Positions 17,101 to 25,646 of a stretch of DNA of 64,000 nt are shown here, piece by piece (the first letter of the stretch is position 1; the number at the start of each line of letters is the position of its first letter). The stretch is from Flavobacterium sp. UBA7680 (lineage in GTDB: Bacteria > Bacteroidota > Bacteroidia > Flavobacteriales > Flavobacteriaceae). Under the pieces are notes generated by a model. The model made no database searches, was not told the DNA's origin, and saw only the letters and a list, made by a program, of their open reading frames with translations. The translations under genes and the position numbers were made by a program. The stretch is from assembly GCF_002482975.1 (NCBI RefSeq), contig NZ_DLHA01000018.1:72711-136710 (forward strand), read 5' to 3'.

Positions 17101-19019
17101 ACAATAAAAAAAGATATACTAAAGACGATTATCAAAAGCTCAACCAGTTTTACGAAAGCAAAGTCCAGCAAATTCATATTGTGGGCGAATATGCCCAAAG
17201 AATGATTACCGATTACAGAAATGCGCTTCAGTTTGTGGAAGATTATTTCCAATTGAATTATAGTTCATTTTTAAACAAATATTTTAAAGGCAGCAGACAA
17301 AATGAGATTAAGCGGAATATTACACCTGCAAAATTTAGGCAGCTCTTTGGAGAACTATCCCCTACACAATTGAAAATTATTAATGATAATGAAACACAAC
17401 ATATAGTTGTTGCCGCCGGTCCTGGCAGCGGAAAAACAAAGGTGTTAGTACATAAACTGGCTTCACTCCTGTTAATGGAAGATGTTAAGCATGAGCAGTT
17501 ACTAATGCTGACATTTTCACGAGCTGCCGCTATCGAATTTAAGAAGCGTTTATTAAAACTGATTGGCAATGCAGCAAACTTTATTGAAATTAAGACATTT
17601 CATTCTTACTGTTTTGATCTTTTGGGTAAGGTGGGCACTTTAGAAAAATCGACGGATATTTTAAGCACTACGGTTGAGAGAATTAAAAAAGGTGATGTTG
17701 AGGCTAATAAAATTACGAAGACTGTTTTAGTAATTGATGAAGCCCAGGATATGAATGCAGATGAATTCGCTCTTATAAACGCATTAATGAATCAGAATGA
17801 AGAAATGAGGGTTATTGCTGTGGGAGATGATGACCAAAATATTTATGATTTCAGGGGAGCGAGTTCTAAATATCTTGAACAATTCATTTATGATAACAAG
17901 GCCGTAAAACATGAGTTAGTCGAAAATTACCGCAGCAAAAGCAATCTGGTTGCATTTTCGAATCAATTTGTAAAGCAAATTCAACACCGCCTAAAAGAAA
18001 CACCGATCATTGCTAATCAAACCGATAATGGAAAAATCAAAGTTGTTAGATATCAAAGCAGTAATCTGATTACGCCTCTTGTAACTGATATCGTTAACGC
18101 AGATCTTTCCGGAACTACATGCGTACTCACAAAAACTAACGAAGAGGCGATAAAAGTTACAGGGATGCTTTTAAAAAATGGCATCAAGGCAAAATTAATT
18201 CAATCTAATGATGATTTTAGTTTATACAATCTTGTTGAAGTTCGGTTTTTACTAGATAAAATAAATATTGGAGCTGATATTTACATCATCAGTGATGAAG
18301 TTTGGGACAATGCTAAACAAGAGCTAATTAACACCTTCCGTAACAGCAACAAATTAGAGATTTGCCAGAATATCATCAAAGATTTTGAAAGCACTAATCC
18401 TAATAAGAAGTACAAATCTGATTTAGAAGTTTTAATTCGGGAATCTAAATTAGAGGATTTTTATAATGAAAATGGTGAAACAATTTTTGTATCAACCATT
18501 CATAAAGCCAAGGGAAAAGAGTTTGATAATGTTTTCCTCTTGCTAGAGAATTTTAATCTGGATACAGATGAAGGCAAGCGAAAAGTATATGTGGCAATAA
18601 CCAGGGCTAAACACAATCTAAATATTCACCTAAATGCCGACTATCTCAATCATTTGACTGTGGAAAATTTGGAACAAATAAAAGACTTTGAAGTTTACAC
18701 TACACCTAATAAAATTGCGATACATGCCACTTTCAAAGATATCTGGTTGGACTATTTTATTAGCAGACAGGATCTAGTTTCTCGACTTACGTGTGGCGAA
18801 ATGCTACCTGTTGAGGGTTATGTATGCTTAAATTCAAGCGGACAATCTGTGTTGAAATTCTCAAAGCAATTCATTGAGAAAATTGAAATAATGAAGTCCA
18901 GACACTATGAACTAAAAAGTGTAAATGTAAATTTTATATTGTACTGGCATAAGGAAGAAACTTCGCAGGATATCAAGATAATCTTGCCTGAGCTTTATTT
19001 TGAAATTAGTGAGCAATAA
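14175..19019 (+). CDS. Exonuclease-RecQ-UvrD fusion DNA helicase
   Basis: A single protein of about 1,614 aa combines three DNA-processing modules. Residues about 15-150 show a DEDDh 3'-5' exonuclease pattern (FIDTEIE, CGHNILNHD, NDSIKARDLF). Residues about 270-640 are a RecQ-type SF2 helicase (FPTGGGKS Walker A, DEAHCFSSWGQDFR, and VDKKDVG followed by QEAGRAGRD). From about 1,065 to 1,500 there is a UvrD/Rep-type SF1 helicase (AAGPGSGKT, VIDEAQD, GDDDQNIYDFRGAS, VAITRAKHN). It should unwind and trim recombination or repair intermediates in the cytoplasm. ATG 14175 is preferred; an in-frame TTG lies at 14163. It stands alone. The fusion is known in Bacteroidota annotations as a RecQ family protein. 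Confidence 0.92.
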   Translation: MLINEQNNAHLITFIDTEIEPTKGKILDIGAIKENGNQFHKASLGDFIQFLKGDDYVCGHNILNHDIKYIGNAIYEAGINPSNIIDTLHLSPLLFPTKPYHALLKDDKLQTEDTNNPLNDSIKARDLFNSEIAAFWQINETIKEIFYLLLNHTKEFGAFFRFINYKNTSSDPEAEIRLKFRGEICEQADLTKIISENPIELAYCLSLINSFIIHRKVHSITPPWVLKNYPEVERIMLLLRSKPCITGCIYCNNALDVYKGLKKFFGFDSYRTYGGEPLQEKAVKAAVNNKSVLAVFPTGGGKSITFQVPALMSAENSKGLTIIISPLQSLMKDQVDNLEKNGITEAVTINGLLDPIERSKSFERIEDGSASILYISPESLRSKTIEKLILGRKVARFVIDEAHCFSSWGQDFRVDYLYIGDFIKLIQEKKNLEDAIPVSCFTATAKQKVIEDIRDYFSEKLSLDLEVFTSKASRTNLQYKVFEKQNEDEKYQAVRDLIEEKNCPTIIYVSRTLKAYKLAEQLAKDGFNAKPYHGKMDKQEKTENQNSFLGGETQIMVATSAFGMGVDKKDVGLVIHYEISDSLENYVQEAGRAGRDENISADCFVLFNEEDLSKHFILLNQTKLSIKEIQQVWKAIKDITRFRSKVSNSALEIARKAGWDDTVVEIETRVTTAISALEDAGYLKRGQNMPRIFASSILSKNTQEAIDKINASEKFEEKQKEQGVRIIKKLFSSKSRKQINNETAESRVDYISDHLGIVKEEVINVINLLREENILADAKDLTAFIKNADNKNRSLSIVESYSKIENFLLSVFKEEESTFHLKELNENAEKDSCEGVNTNKLKTIINFWSIKNWIKRKNLDHFKNHISVLCLQSKEQLKEKLEKRHELAAFIIEFFYDKTITETVKDQTDKDEILVEFSVHELKAAYDNILSFFKKEISIYDIEDTLFYLSRIEAIKIEGGFLVVYNSLTIERTEQDNKKRYTKDDYQKLNQFYESKVQQIHIVGEYAQRMITDYRNALQFVEDYFQLNYSSFLNKYFKGSRQNEIKRNITPAKFRQLFGELSPTQLKIINDNETQHIVVAAGPGSGKTKVLVHKLASLLLMEDVKHEQLLMLTFSRAAAIEFKKRLLKLIGNAANFIEIKTFHSYCFDLLGKVGTLEKSTDILSTTVERIKKGDVEANKITKTVLVIDEAQDMNADEFALINALMNQNEEMRVIAVGDDDQNIYDFRGASSKYLEQFIYDNKAVKHELVENYRSKSNLVAFSNQFVKQIQHRLKETPIIANQTDNGKIKVVRYQSSNLITPLVTDIVNADLSGTTCVLTKTNEEAIKVTGMLLKNGIKAKLIQSNDDFSLYNLVEVRFLLDKINIGADIYIISDEVWDNAKQELINTFRNSNKLEICQNIIKDFESTNPNKKYKSDLEVLIRESKLEDFYNENGETIFVSTIHKAKGKEFDNVFLLLENFNLDTDEGKRKVYVAITRAKHNLNIHLNADYLNHLTVENLEQIKDFEVYTTPNKIAIHATFKDIWLDYFISRQDLVSRLTCGEMLPVEGYVCLNSSGQSVLKFSKQFIEKIEIMKSRHYELKSVNVNFILYWHKEETSQDIKIILPELYFEISEQ

Positions 19020-19030
19020 AAACACATCTA

Positions 19031-19354
19031 TTACATCAAAGAAAAGATACTCCATCCACAAAGAATTGAAGAGATTATCATCAAAATCTTTGACATCTTT
19101 TTTAAATAACCTGCCTTTTTAAATTCTGAAAAGATAATTACTGCTATTCCTAATATAATTATATCAATAATGGTTAAGAAAAAAGCATTAGCGATAAACT
19201 CAGGAAATAAATTAAGATAAGCAGCTTTGGTTTCTTCAAATTCAGTGTATTTCGTGCACATATATATCCAGCAAATTTTATTTAAGATGCTAATTATTAG
19301 CAACAATACACCAAGAATATAAATAGACGTTTTGTATTTAGATTTCATATACAT
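19031..19354 (-). CDS. Small integral membrane protein, 107 aa
   Basis: Three hydrophobic helices are evident (IYILGVLLLIISILNKI, FFLTIIDIIILGIAVIIF, and ILMIISSILCGWSIFSLM) with short loops and a lysine-rich N-terminus. No family is recognised. It lies convergent to the helicase gene, 11 bp past its stop. A second Met codon at 19348 is an alternative start. Confidence 0.6.
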   Translation of the reverse strand: MYMKSKYKTSIYILGVLLLIISILNKICWIYMCTKYTEFEETKAAYLNLFPEFIANAFFLTIIDIIILGIAVIIFSEFKKAGYLKKMSKILMIISSILCGWSIFSLM

Positions 19355-19420
19355 AGATTTTTAAAGTTAGAAAACCTCAAAACTGCACAATTGTGTGACA
19401 GTAATGAGGCCCGCTAAAAG

Positions 19421-19894
19421 CTATATAGTAGTCGATTCAAATTGCTTAAGATCTCTGGTGTTTTTTTGTACAGCAAGGGCTGAAAATAGTCCTAATACAA
19501 ACGACATTCCGAAAAATCCCTTTTCACTGAGTAATAAACTGGCATTCCAAAGTCCAATTATTAATAATACTATCGAAGCAATGGTACTAAACCAGCTTAT
19601 ACTGTAATATAAATCGGTTACGGGGATTCCTTCCAGCCTGTCTCGCACACTTTTTTGTACGGATATTACAGAGAAAAGACCAAAAAGAAGAATGGTAAAA
19701 TAATATCCTTTTTCATTGTAAGCCATAGCCGAATTATAAAGACCAATACAATATGAGGTCATACCTATAATTAACGTCATCCATGATGCGCCAACGAAAG
19801 CGGCACTCGGTTTTAAAGGGTTGTTTCCATAATTTGATCTTGCATTTTTTGATTCTGAATTGTTGTTTGATTCATTTGATTTTAGCGGTTCCAT
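19421..19894 (-). CDS. YiaA/YiaB-family inner membrane protein
   Basis: The 157-aa protein has a polar N-terminus of about 30 residues rich in Asn and Ser, then two copies of a two-helix unit. The first is SWMTLIIGMTSYCIGLYNS plus a second helix ending SVQKSVRDRLEGIPVTD. The second is SWFSTIASIVLLIIGLWNAS plus a helix ending AVQKNTRDL. This internally repeated pattern, each half closing with VQK..RD, is characteristic of the YiaAB domain. The molecular role of the family is unknown. It is monocistronic. Confidence 0.88.
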   Translation of the reverse strand: MEPLKSNESNNNSESKNARSNYGNNPLKPSAAFVGASWMTLIIGMTSYCIGLYNSAMAYNEKGYYFTILLFGLFSVISVQKSVRDRLEGIPVTDLYYSISWFSTIASIVLLIIGLWNASLLLSEKGFFGMSFVLGLFSALAVQKNTRDLKQFESTTI

Positions 19895-20020
19895 AATTTT
19901 ATGTTTTATAATTATGAGGCAAATGTCAGCATGAAAAAGGAGTTCTAAAAACTAATTTATTTATAAAACTGATGATATAAAAATACATTTTACTATTTTT
20001 ATCCTGATAAAAATATACTT

Positions 20021-21532
20021 ATGAATGCACTGCAGGAAATATCAAATATGATGAATGATGTCGAAAAAAAGGCATTTATACAGTATCTATCAAAAAAGAA
20101 TAAGCGCAAAGACACAGTTAATATAGAATTATTTAATTCTTTAAAAACTGATGATATAAAATTTAAAAATAATACTTTAGAAAACAAAAAAAGCACCGAT
20201 GCCTATCATGCTCTTAGAAAAAGACTTTATGATAACATGATTAATTTTATGGCTAATCGGAGTTTTGAAAATGATAGTTCAGAAGAAAATACAATACTTC
20301 GTTTTATTGTTGTAAGTCGTTTATTTTTTGAACATAAACTTATAAAAACAGCTTTTAAATGTCTTGCAAAAGCCGAACATATTGCTCTAAGCATTGAACA
20401 CTTTAGTCTTCTCAATGAAATCTATCTGACTCAGATACAATTTGCCCATTTTAATCTGTCAGAACCAATCGAAAAAATAATAGCGAAGTCTAAAGCAAAT
20501 AAAAAACAGCTCGAATATGAGGAACAGCTTAATTTAGGTTACGCTGTTTTGCGTCGGGAACTTGCAGCTATTTATCACGAAGGCCGAATAGTAGATTTTC
20601 AGGCACTTATAAAAAATACTATTGAAACACATGGAATATCATTAAAACAAGGATTAACTTTTAAATCTTTATATCAAATATTATTTATTGCCAATGAATA
20701 TGCTTCTATAAACAACAATTACTCGCTTATACAGCCTTTTGTTGTTAAAAGCTATAGATTTATCAGCAAAAAAACGGATCTGACCGATAGACATTTATAC
20801 TATCATATATACATTTTATATTTTATAGCTAACTTCTATTTTCGTAATGGTCAGTTTACTGAGTCTTTGAATTATCTTAATTTGATGTTTACAGAACTTC
20901 AGAAACAATCCGATAAATATTATCACCGTTTCTGTCTTAGGTATTTTTTATTATTAGCCTTCAATGAAAATTATCTTGGCAATGCTCAAAAAGCAATAGA
21001 AATTGCTGAAAAGTCTCTTTCTTCAAACAAAAAAACAGATCCTAACGACAGTAACGACATTCGGCTTATGCTTATCGTTTTTTATATACAGCAAAATGCT
21101 GGGCGTAATGCCGTAAAAGAAATGGCAAAATTAAACCATACTGATAGTTGGTACGAAAAGAAAATGGGGATGGACTGGACAATAAAAAAGTGTCTTGTCG
21201 AAATCCTTCTGCACGCACAGCAAGAAAACATTGAACTGGCTTTATCCCGAATAAAAAGTTTTAAACGACGTTATAAAAAATACCTTTTAACGGTAAATGA
21301 AGAACGTGTTGTTCAATATCTTTTGTTTGTAGAGCAATATGTAATGAAACCTGAAATTATACAAACCAAAAAATTTCAAAAAGCAATAGAAGATTTTATA
21401 ATTACGGCACAAAACGGACCTAAAGACATTGTAATCATGAGTTTTTTATCTTGGTTATTGGCAAAAGTGAGACAAAAATCGATCTATGAAACAACTTTAA
21501 ATCTCCTGACAATTTACTTTCCCTCTACATAA
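20021..21532 (+). CDS. Helical-repeat protein of unknown function, 503 aa
   Basis: The product is almost entirely alpha-helical, with paired amphipathic helices such as KTAFKCLAKAEHIALSIEHF and QFTESLNYLNLMFTELQK. These suggest divergent TPR-like repeats across residues about 90-470. There is no signal peptide or membrane segment, so it should be cytoplasmic and act by protein binding. I do not recognise a named family. It is followed 109 bp later by the ThuA-like gene in the same direction; co-transcription is possible but not evident. Confidence 0.7.
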   Translation: MNALQEISNMMNDVEKKAFIQYLSKKNKRKDTVNIELFNSLKTDDIKFKNNTLENKKSTDAYHALRKRLYDNMINFMANRSFENDSSEENTILRFIVVSRLFFEHKLIKTAFKCLAKAEHIALSIEHFSLLNEIYLTQIQFAHFNLSEPIEKIIAKSKANKKQLEYEEQLNLGYAVLRRELAAIYHEGRIVDFQALIKNTIETHGISLKQGLTFKSLYQILFIANEYASINNNYSLIQPFVVKSYRFISKKTDLTDRHLYYHIYILYFIANFYFRNGQFTESLNYLNLMFTELQKQSDKYYHRFCLRYFLLLAFNENYLGNAQKAIEIAEKSLSSNKKTDPNDSNDIRLMLIVFYIQQNAGRNAVKEMAKLNHTDSWYEKKMGMDWTIKKCLVEILLHAQQENIELALSRIKSFKRRYKKYLLTVNEERVVQYLLFVEQYVMKPEIIQTKKFQKAIEDFIITAQNGPKDIVIMSFLSWLLAKVRQKSIYETTLNLLTIYFPST

Positions 21533-21641
21533 GCTTTTAGACAGCGAACTGACAATCTGAAAAAAATCAAAAGCCTTCAACATACGAAATACAACCAGCA
21601 AGAATATTTTTTTCTATCTTCCCAAAATAAAATTTTCCAAA

Positions 21642-22406
21642 ATGAGCCACCTGTTTTCAATAAAAAAATCATTTTTATTTAGCTTCATTATACTGACAAG
21701 CTATTTTCTAGTTTCTTTTCACTTAAAAAACACAGAACAATCCGTTTCTGGTAAAATCAAAAAAGTGCTGATTTTTTCTAAAACTAACGGCTTCAGACAT
21801 GAAAGCATTCCTGCCGGAATCGCAGCGATAAAAAAACTGGGACAGGAAAATCATTTTATGGTAGATGCTACTGAAGATTCTCTGGCAATTAATTCAAAGA
21901 ACTTAAAGCAATACCAAGCCGTTATATTTTTAAGCGCCTCAGGCAAAGTTTTGGGTGAAAATCAAAAATTAGCTTTGCAGAAATTTATTGAAAAAGGAAA
22001 TGGTTTTGTAGGCATTCATTCGGCTACAAACTGCGAACCAGACTGGTCTTGGTACACACAAATGATCGGCGGAATTTTTGAAGGGCATCCGGAACCGCAG
22101 AATGCTAAATTAATAGTTGTCAATCATGAACATCCATCTACAAAACATCTTCCGGCAATTTGGGAACGAAAAGATGAATGGTACAATTTCAAATATTTAA
22201 ATCCAGACGTAAGTGTGCTTATAAAAATTGATGAAACATCATATAAAGGCGGTAAACATGGTGATAATCATCCTTTGGCCTGGTATCACAAATATGATGG
22301 CGGCAGAGCGTTTTACACTGCTTTAGGACACAGCCCTGAAAGTTACAGCGATCCTCTTTTTACACAGCATTTGCTTGGAGGAATCACTTATGCTATGGGC
22401 AAATAA
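21642..22406 (+). CDS. ThuA-like domain protein, exported
   Basis: The 254-aa protein has an N-terminal hydrophobic segment (LFSFIILTSYFLVSFHL) acting as signal or anchor. A ThuA-like flavodoxin-type domain (glutamine-amidotransferase-like fold) follows: KVLIFSKTNGFRHESIPAG, FVGIHSATNCEPDW, GGIFEGHPEPQ, LAWYHKYDGGRAFYTALGH and a closing LLGGITYAMG. The family is linked to sugar metabolism and often occurs as the catalytic or binding part of glycoside-related proteins; the precise reaction is not established. The next gene (27 bp on) is a small lipoprotein and probably lies in the same operon. Confidence 0.92.
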   Translation: MSHLFSIKKSFLFSFIILTSYFLVSFHLKNTEQSVSGKIKKVLIFSKTNGFRHESIPAGIAAIKKLGQENHFMVDATEDSLAINSKNLKQYQAVIFLSASGKVLGENQKLALQKFIEKGNGFVGIHSATNCEPDWSWYTQMIGGIFEGHPEPQNAKLIVVNHEHPSTKHLPAIWERKDEWYNFKYLNPDVSVLIKIDETSYKGGKHGDNHPLAWYHKYDGGRAFYTALGHSPESYSDPLFTQHLLGGITYAMGK

Positions 22407-22433
22407 AATTCATTAACCTTTATTTAAATAAGT

Positions 22434-22967
22434 ATGAATATCAATCTTAAAATTCCATTTCTCTCTGTCTTTTTAATTTTAACCATTTTAGGCTGTTCTG
22501 ATAAAAAAACAAAACATATTCCCGAAAACCCTTATTTAAAGCAATTAACTGAAAAGCAAATTGGAGATACCAATTACTATATTTCTATTCCAAAAAAATA
22601 TACCATTAAAGAAAACAGAGGGCCTGACTTTTCTGTTTATTATTTCTATCCTACAGACACGACAGCTACAGCAGCTTTTTCAGGCGGTTTCTATTTTGGC
22701 AATCATCCAAGTCAGTTTGAATCAGCTAGTGATAGCTGTAAAACAGAAAAAATAAAGCATAAAATTCTAAACAAAAATACAGACTGGACCGTATATAACT
22801 GCAAAGGCAAATATTCTATTCAGTCAATTGTTGAAAGCGGAAGCAATGAAGGCTGGAACCAATATATTCACGCTTTTGCCAGTGCAAATTCTGCCGCAGA
22901 CTTAAAAAAAGTATTTCTCATTTTGGAAACTATGAAAAAGAAAGAACCAAGCAAACAACCAAAATAG
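22434..22967 (+). CDS. Putative lipoprotein, 177 aa
   Basis: A lipoprotein signal is visible (FLSVFLILTILGC, Cys at 21). The mature domain, about 140 residues, has strands such as GDTNYYISIPKKYTIKEN and SVYYFYPT, a disulfide-capable cysteine pair, and a final helix (AADLKKVFLILETMKK). The pattern resembles small membrane-tethered proteins that test for a sudden rise in a bound ligand, but I do not recognise a family. It follows the ThuA-like gene with a 27-bp gap. Confidence 0.6.
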   Translation: MNINLKIPFLSVFLILTILGCSDKKTKHIPENPYLKQLTEKQIGDTNYYISIPKKYTIKENRGPDFSVYYFYPTDTTATAAFSGGFYFGNHPSQFESASDSCKTEKIKHKILNKNTDWTVYNCKGKYSIQSIVESGSNEGWNQYIHAFASANSAADLKKVFLILETMKKKEPSKQPK

Positions 22968-23120
22968 TTATCAAAAACAAAAAAGTCAGAGATTTTTCAA
23001 ACTTTTATAATCTCTAAATTACTGGCCTTTAATACCTTCAAAATAACTAAAAAAGTTTTTTTGAAATCCTTTGTTCATTTCAAAAATTAATCACATTTTT
23101 GCACCCGCATTAGAAAAACA

Positions 23121-23193
23121 GGTCCGTTCGTCTATCGGTTAGGACGCCAGGTTTTCATCCTGGTAAGGGGGGTTCGATTCCCCCACGGACTAC
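23121..23193 (+). tRNA. tRNA-Glu (TTC anticodon)
   Basis: The acceptor stem GGTCCGT / ACGGACT pairs with a G:T at the first position. The anticodon arm is CCAGG-TTTTCAT-CCTGG giving TTC, and the T arm GGGGG-TTCGATT-CCCCC is perfect. CCA is not encoded. Confidence 0.95.
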
Positions 23194-23203
23194 TTATCAA
23201 AAT

Positions 23204-23236
23204 AAAAGCTTCGGAGAAATCTGGAGCTTTTTTTGT
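23204..23236. terminator. Hairpin terminator after tRNA-Glu
   Basis: AAAGCTTCGGA / TCTGGAGCTTT with a GAAA loop and a seven-T run matches the terminator after tRNA-fMet. Confidence 0.8.
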
Positions 23237-23309
23237 TTATGTTTCTTCATTGAGATCAAGAATTGATAAGAATAACCTATAAAATCTAGTTTCTACAAAA
23301 ACGTAATTA

Positions 23310-24395
23310 CTACTTTATTTTTTGATTTATTTCAACCTTAAATTTATTATTTGATAAATCCAGATTAGTAGGTTTATAGTTAGTGTTCGTAATTTTGTCC
23401 ATTACACTTTGATGAATAAATGTACCTTCTCTAAATTTTCTTTGCGGCCATAACCTAAAATCAGATTTGATTTGGTGAAACCAACTATTTTTATCAAATC
23501 GTGCTCTAGGAATAAAATCAAATATCTTAAATCCTAATGTGAGAGAGTTGTGTATTGCTGCCATGTGATCGGGTTTTTGGTAGTTAGAGTTTATACCATA
23601 AACATAACGACCAACTTTCTTTTTTGAAACTATTAAGTCATGATTAGTAGCTTCTCCAAGCATCCATTCCAATGCTAATTTAGATAAGCCTTCAATAGGA
23701 TAAGAACCTCCTACATCAGAATGTACTCCTGCAAAAAGAACCTCCTTGCAGTCCTTATGCAATTCCGAAACTTCATAATAATAGTAATGTTTTCTTCTTT
23801 CATCTATTGAAATCGCATGTCTTACAGTTTTGGCAATACCTAAGCTTCTGGAATATGGAAAGTTTTTATAATAACTTATTAATCCTCCTGCTGCTACAAC
23901 AGTATCCCATATCCCGATGAAATGAATATCTACTTTCCTAGAGAACCTGGATCGAAAAGCGTTAGCCATCTCAAACAATTTATCGCCTTTTACATAAATT
24001 TCAAGCGCATATCTTAAATGTCCATAGTTCCCTTTTTCCAGCAGACCAAACATTTCAATAAGTCCACTTAACATTCTTACTGTATAGGCGCCCCTGCTAA
24101 ATCCGAATAGATAGATTTTATCACCCTCCTCATAATTATCCATTAAAAAAAGGTACGCGTCTTTTACATTTTCTTCAAGGCTCGAAGCTGATACCATATC
24201 TTTTATGACATTCCATTTTCTAAACAACCAATTTCTAGTTCCGCTTGGAGCAATTGTTCCTACACCAGGGTGATAATAGGTAACCTGATTTTTATCTTTT
24301 GTAAGGCAGCTGTATAAATGGAGTACATTTGTATTTTCATTGATGGTTAACTTATTGTCAGTTCCATCGCAACAGATTACTATATTTTTTGGCAT
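23310..24395 (-). CDS. DUF2235-family alpha/beta hydrolase (Tle1-like)
   Basis: The 361-aa protein starts with the family's signature strand and DGT motif (IVICCDGTDN) and has the nucleophile elbow GFSRGAYTVRM (Ser in GxSxG). It also has IGIWDTV, the GVHSDVGGSYP block, and a late IHQSV His motif, giving a plausible Ser-Asp-His triad. DUF2235 proteins include the type VI phospholipase effectors of the Tle1 group and uncharacterised cytoplasmic hydrolases. No signal peptide is present. It is transcribed away from the eCIS operon, with 648 bp between the two starts. Cargo status is possible by location only; it has no DUF4157 region. Confidence 0.85.
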   Translation of the reverse strand: MPKNIVICCDGTDNKLTINENTNVLHLYSCLTKDKNQVTYYHPGVGTIAPSGTRNWLFRKWNVIKDMVSASSLEENVKDAYLFLMDNYEEGDKIYLFGFSRGAYTVRMLSGLIEMFGLLEKGNYGHLRYALEIYVKGDKLFEMANAFRSRFSRKVDIHFIGIWDTVVAAGGLISYYKNFPYSRSLGIAKTVRHAISIDERRKHYYYYEVSELHKDCKEVLFAGVHSDVGGSYPIEGLSKLALEWMLGEATNHDLIVSKKKVGRYVYGINSNYQKPDHMAAIHNSLTLGFKIFDFIPRARFDKNSWFHQIKSDFRLWPQRKFREGTFIHQSVMDKITNTNYKPTNLDLSNNKFKVEINQKIK

Positions 24396-24854
24396 TGAAT
24401 TTCGTTTTTAAATTAAAACACACGCAAGCAGTTCTTTATGACTATTGATTTATTATTTCATAGCATACAAATAGTATTGTAGGCAATCCTTTTTCTTTAT
24501 AACAAAGAGAATCTTAAATTTTATTTAGAAAACTAAGATTACAATTTTTCCAAATAGATCACATCAAATATAAAAACTACAAAAAGATAAAAATCAAGTA
24601 GTTATACCTGATTTTCTTGTTTCATTCAAAATTACTTTTATATCAAAACTACTTCATTTGATAAGTCAACTTTTTAAAAAATGTCAAAATGTATTATTTG
24701 TCGTTTCAACTTCAAGTCTAAAAAATGATCCTTTTTAATCTTTTTATCCAGTAATTTTTTAAAGTTTTTTCCTTCAAACCCTTGCTCTTGCTGAGAAATA
24801 AAACAAAGGGTCAATTTTACCACAACCAACTAATAACCAATATATTAAATAAAT

Positions 24855-24881
24855 AAAAAAAGGGGAAAATTCCCCTTTTTT
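24855..24881. terminator. Hairpin in the 650-bp region before the eCIS operon
   Basis: AAAAAAGGGG and CCCCTTTTTT flank a short AAAATT centre, a strong symmetric hairpin with a T run that could stop transcription in either direction. It lies about 160 bp before the first eCIS gene, so the operon promoter should be between 24882 and 25043, or read-through is controlled here. The remaining 24396-24854 is AT-rich with no gene I can support. Confidence 0.65.
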
Positions 24882-25043
24882 GGTACACTTACATTTATCT
24901 AATTTAGTCAAATATATCAGCCTTGTTTTCATTACAAGTTTAAAGCACAGTAAGAAGCCCCATTCTATTTACAATCTGCGCCCTGAATCTTATTCCTTTT
25001 CAGTAAAATTTCATTTAGTATTTATAATAAATTTTATCAAAAG

Positions 25044-25646
25044 ATGATTTTTGAAGTAATACAAATAATTTCAGAACAAGTAAACAACTATCTCGACGAA
25101 ATTGGGTTAGAGAAATCTGTTGTTCCAGAAAATATTGCTTTTCTAGAATCTCAAAATGATGATATCACCGATGCATTAAAAAATGCCGTGGCACTTACAG
25201 TAATCAACTTAGCCGAAGAAGCTACTTTAAAAAACTTCCCAAACCATACTATTGAAAATACTAAAACAATTTATAGAAACAGTATCGTCAATTTAAATCT
25301 GTATATACTTTTTAGTGCGAATAGAGATAAATATATCAACTCACTTAAGGATATTTCGAAAATAATTGAATTTTTTCAAGGGAAAAGACTTTTTACCCAA
25401 GCCAATACCATCTTTAACAGAAGCACTAGTGCCATGAGCAATGTAGACAACTTTAGATTTACGGTTGAACTCTACACTCCCACTTTTGAAGAGTTAAATT
25501 ATATCTGGGGAACGTTAGGCGGCAAGCAGCTTCCATCCGCTTTATATAAAGTGAGCATGATACAAATTGAACGCAATATTGTACAAGCAGAAGGACAAGT
25601 TATTGGTGAATTTACAGGAACAACCAAAAGAAAAGAACAATCATGA
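25044..25646 (+). CDS. eCIS tail terminator/cap protein, DUF4255 (Afp16-like)
   Basis: This 200-aa protein matches the DUF4255 / Pvc16 N-terminal family. It opens with a helix (IFEVIQIISEQVNNYLDEIG), continues with LKNAVALTVINLAEEATLKN and YRNSIVNLNLYILFSANRD, and ends with the domain's typical EELNYIWGTLGGKQLPSALYKVSMIQI. In antifeeding-prophage and PVC particles this protein caps the end of the sheath and tube distal to the baseplate. It is the first gene of the 21-gene operon, and its stop overlaps the next start by 4 bp (ATGA). Confidence 0.93.
   Translation: MIFEVIQIISEQVNNYLDEIGLEKSVVPENIAFLESQNDDITDALKNAVALTVINLAEEATLKNFPNHTIENTKTIYRNSIVNLNLYILFSANRDKYINSLKDISKIIEFFQGKRLFTQANTIFNRSTSAMSNVDNFRFTVELYTPTFEELNYIWGTLGGKQLPSALYKVSMIQIERNIVQAEGQVIGEFTGTTKRKEQS

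Noticed and set aside
19967..20160. Short repeat AACTGATGATATAAAA upstream of and inside the 503-aa gene
   Set aside because: Only two short copies in AT-rich DNA; probably chance.
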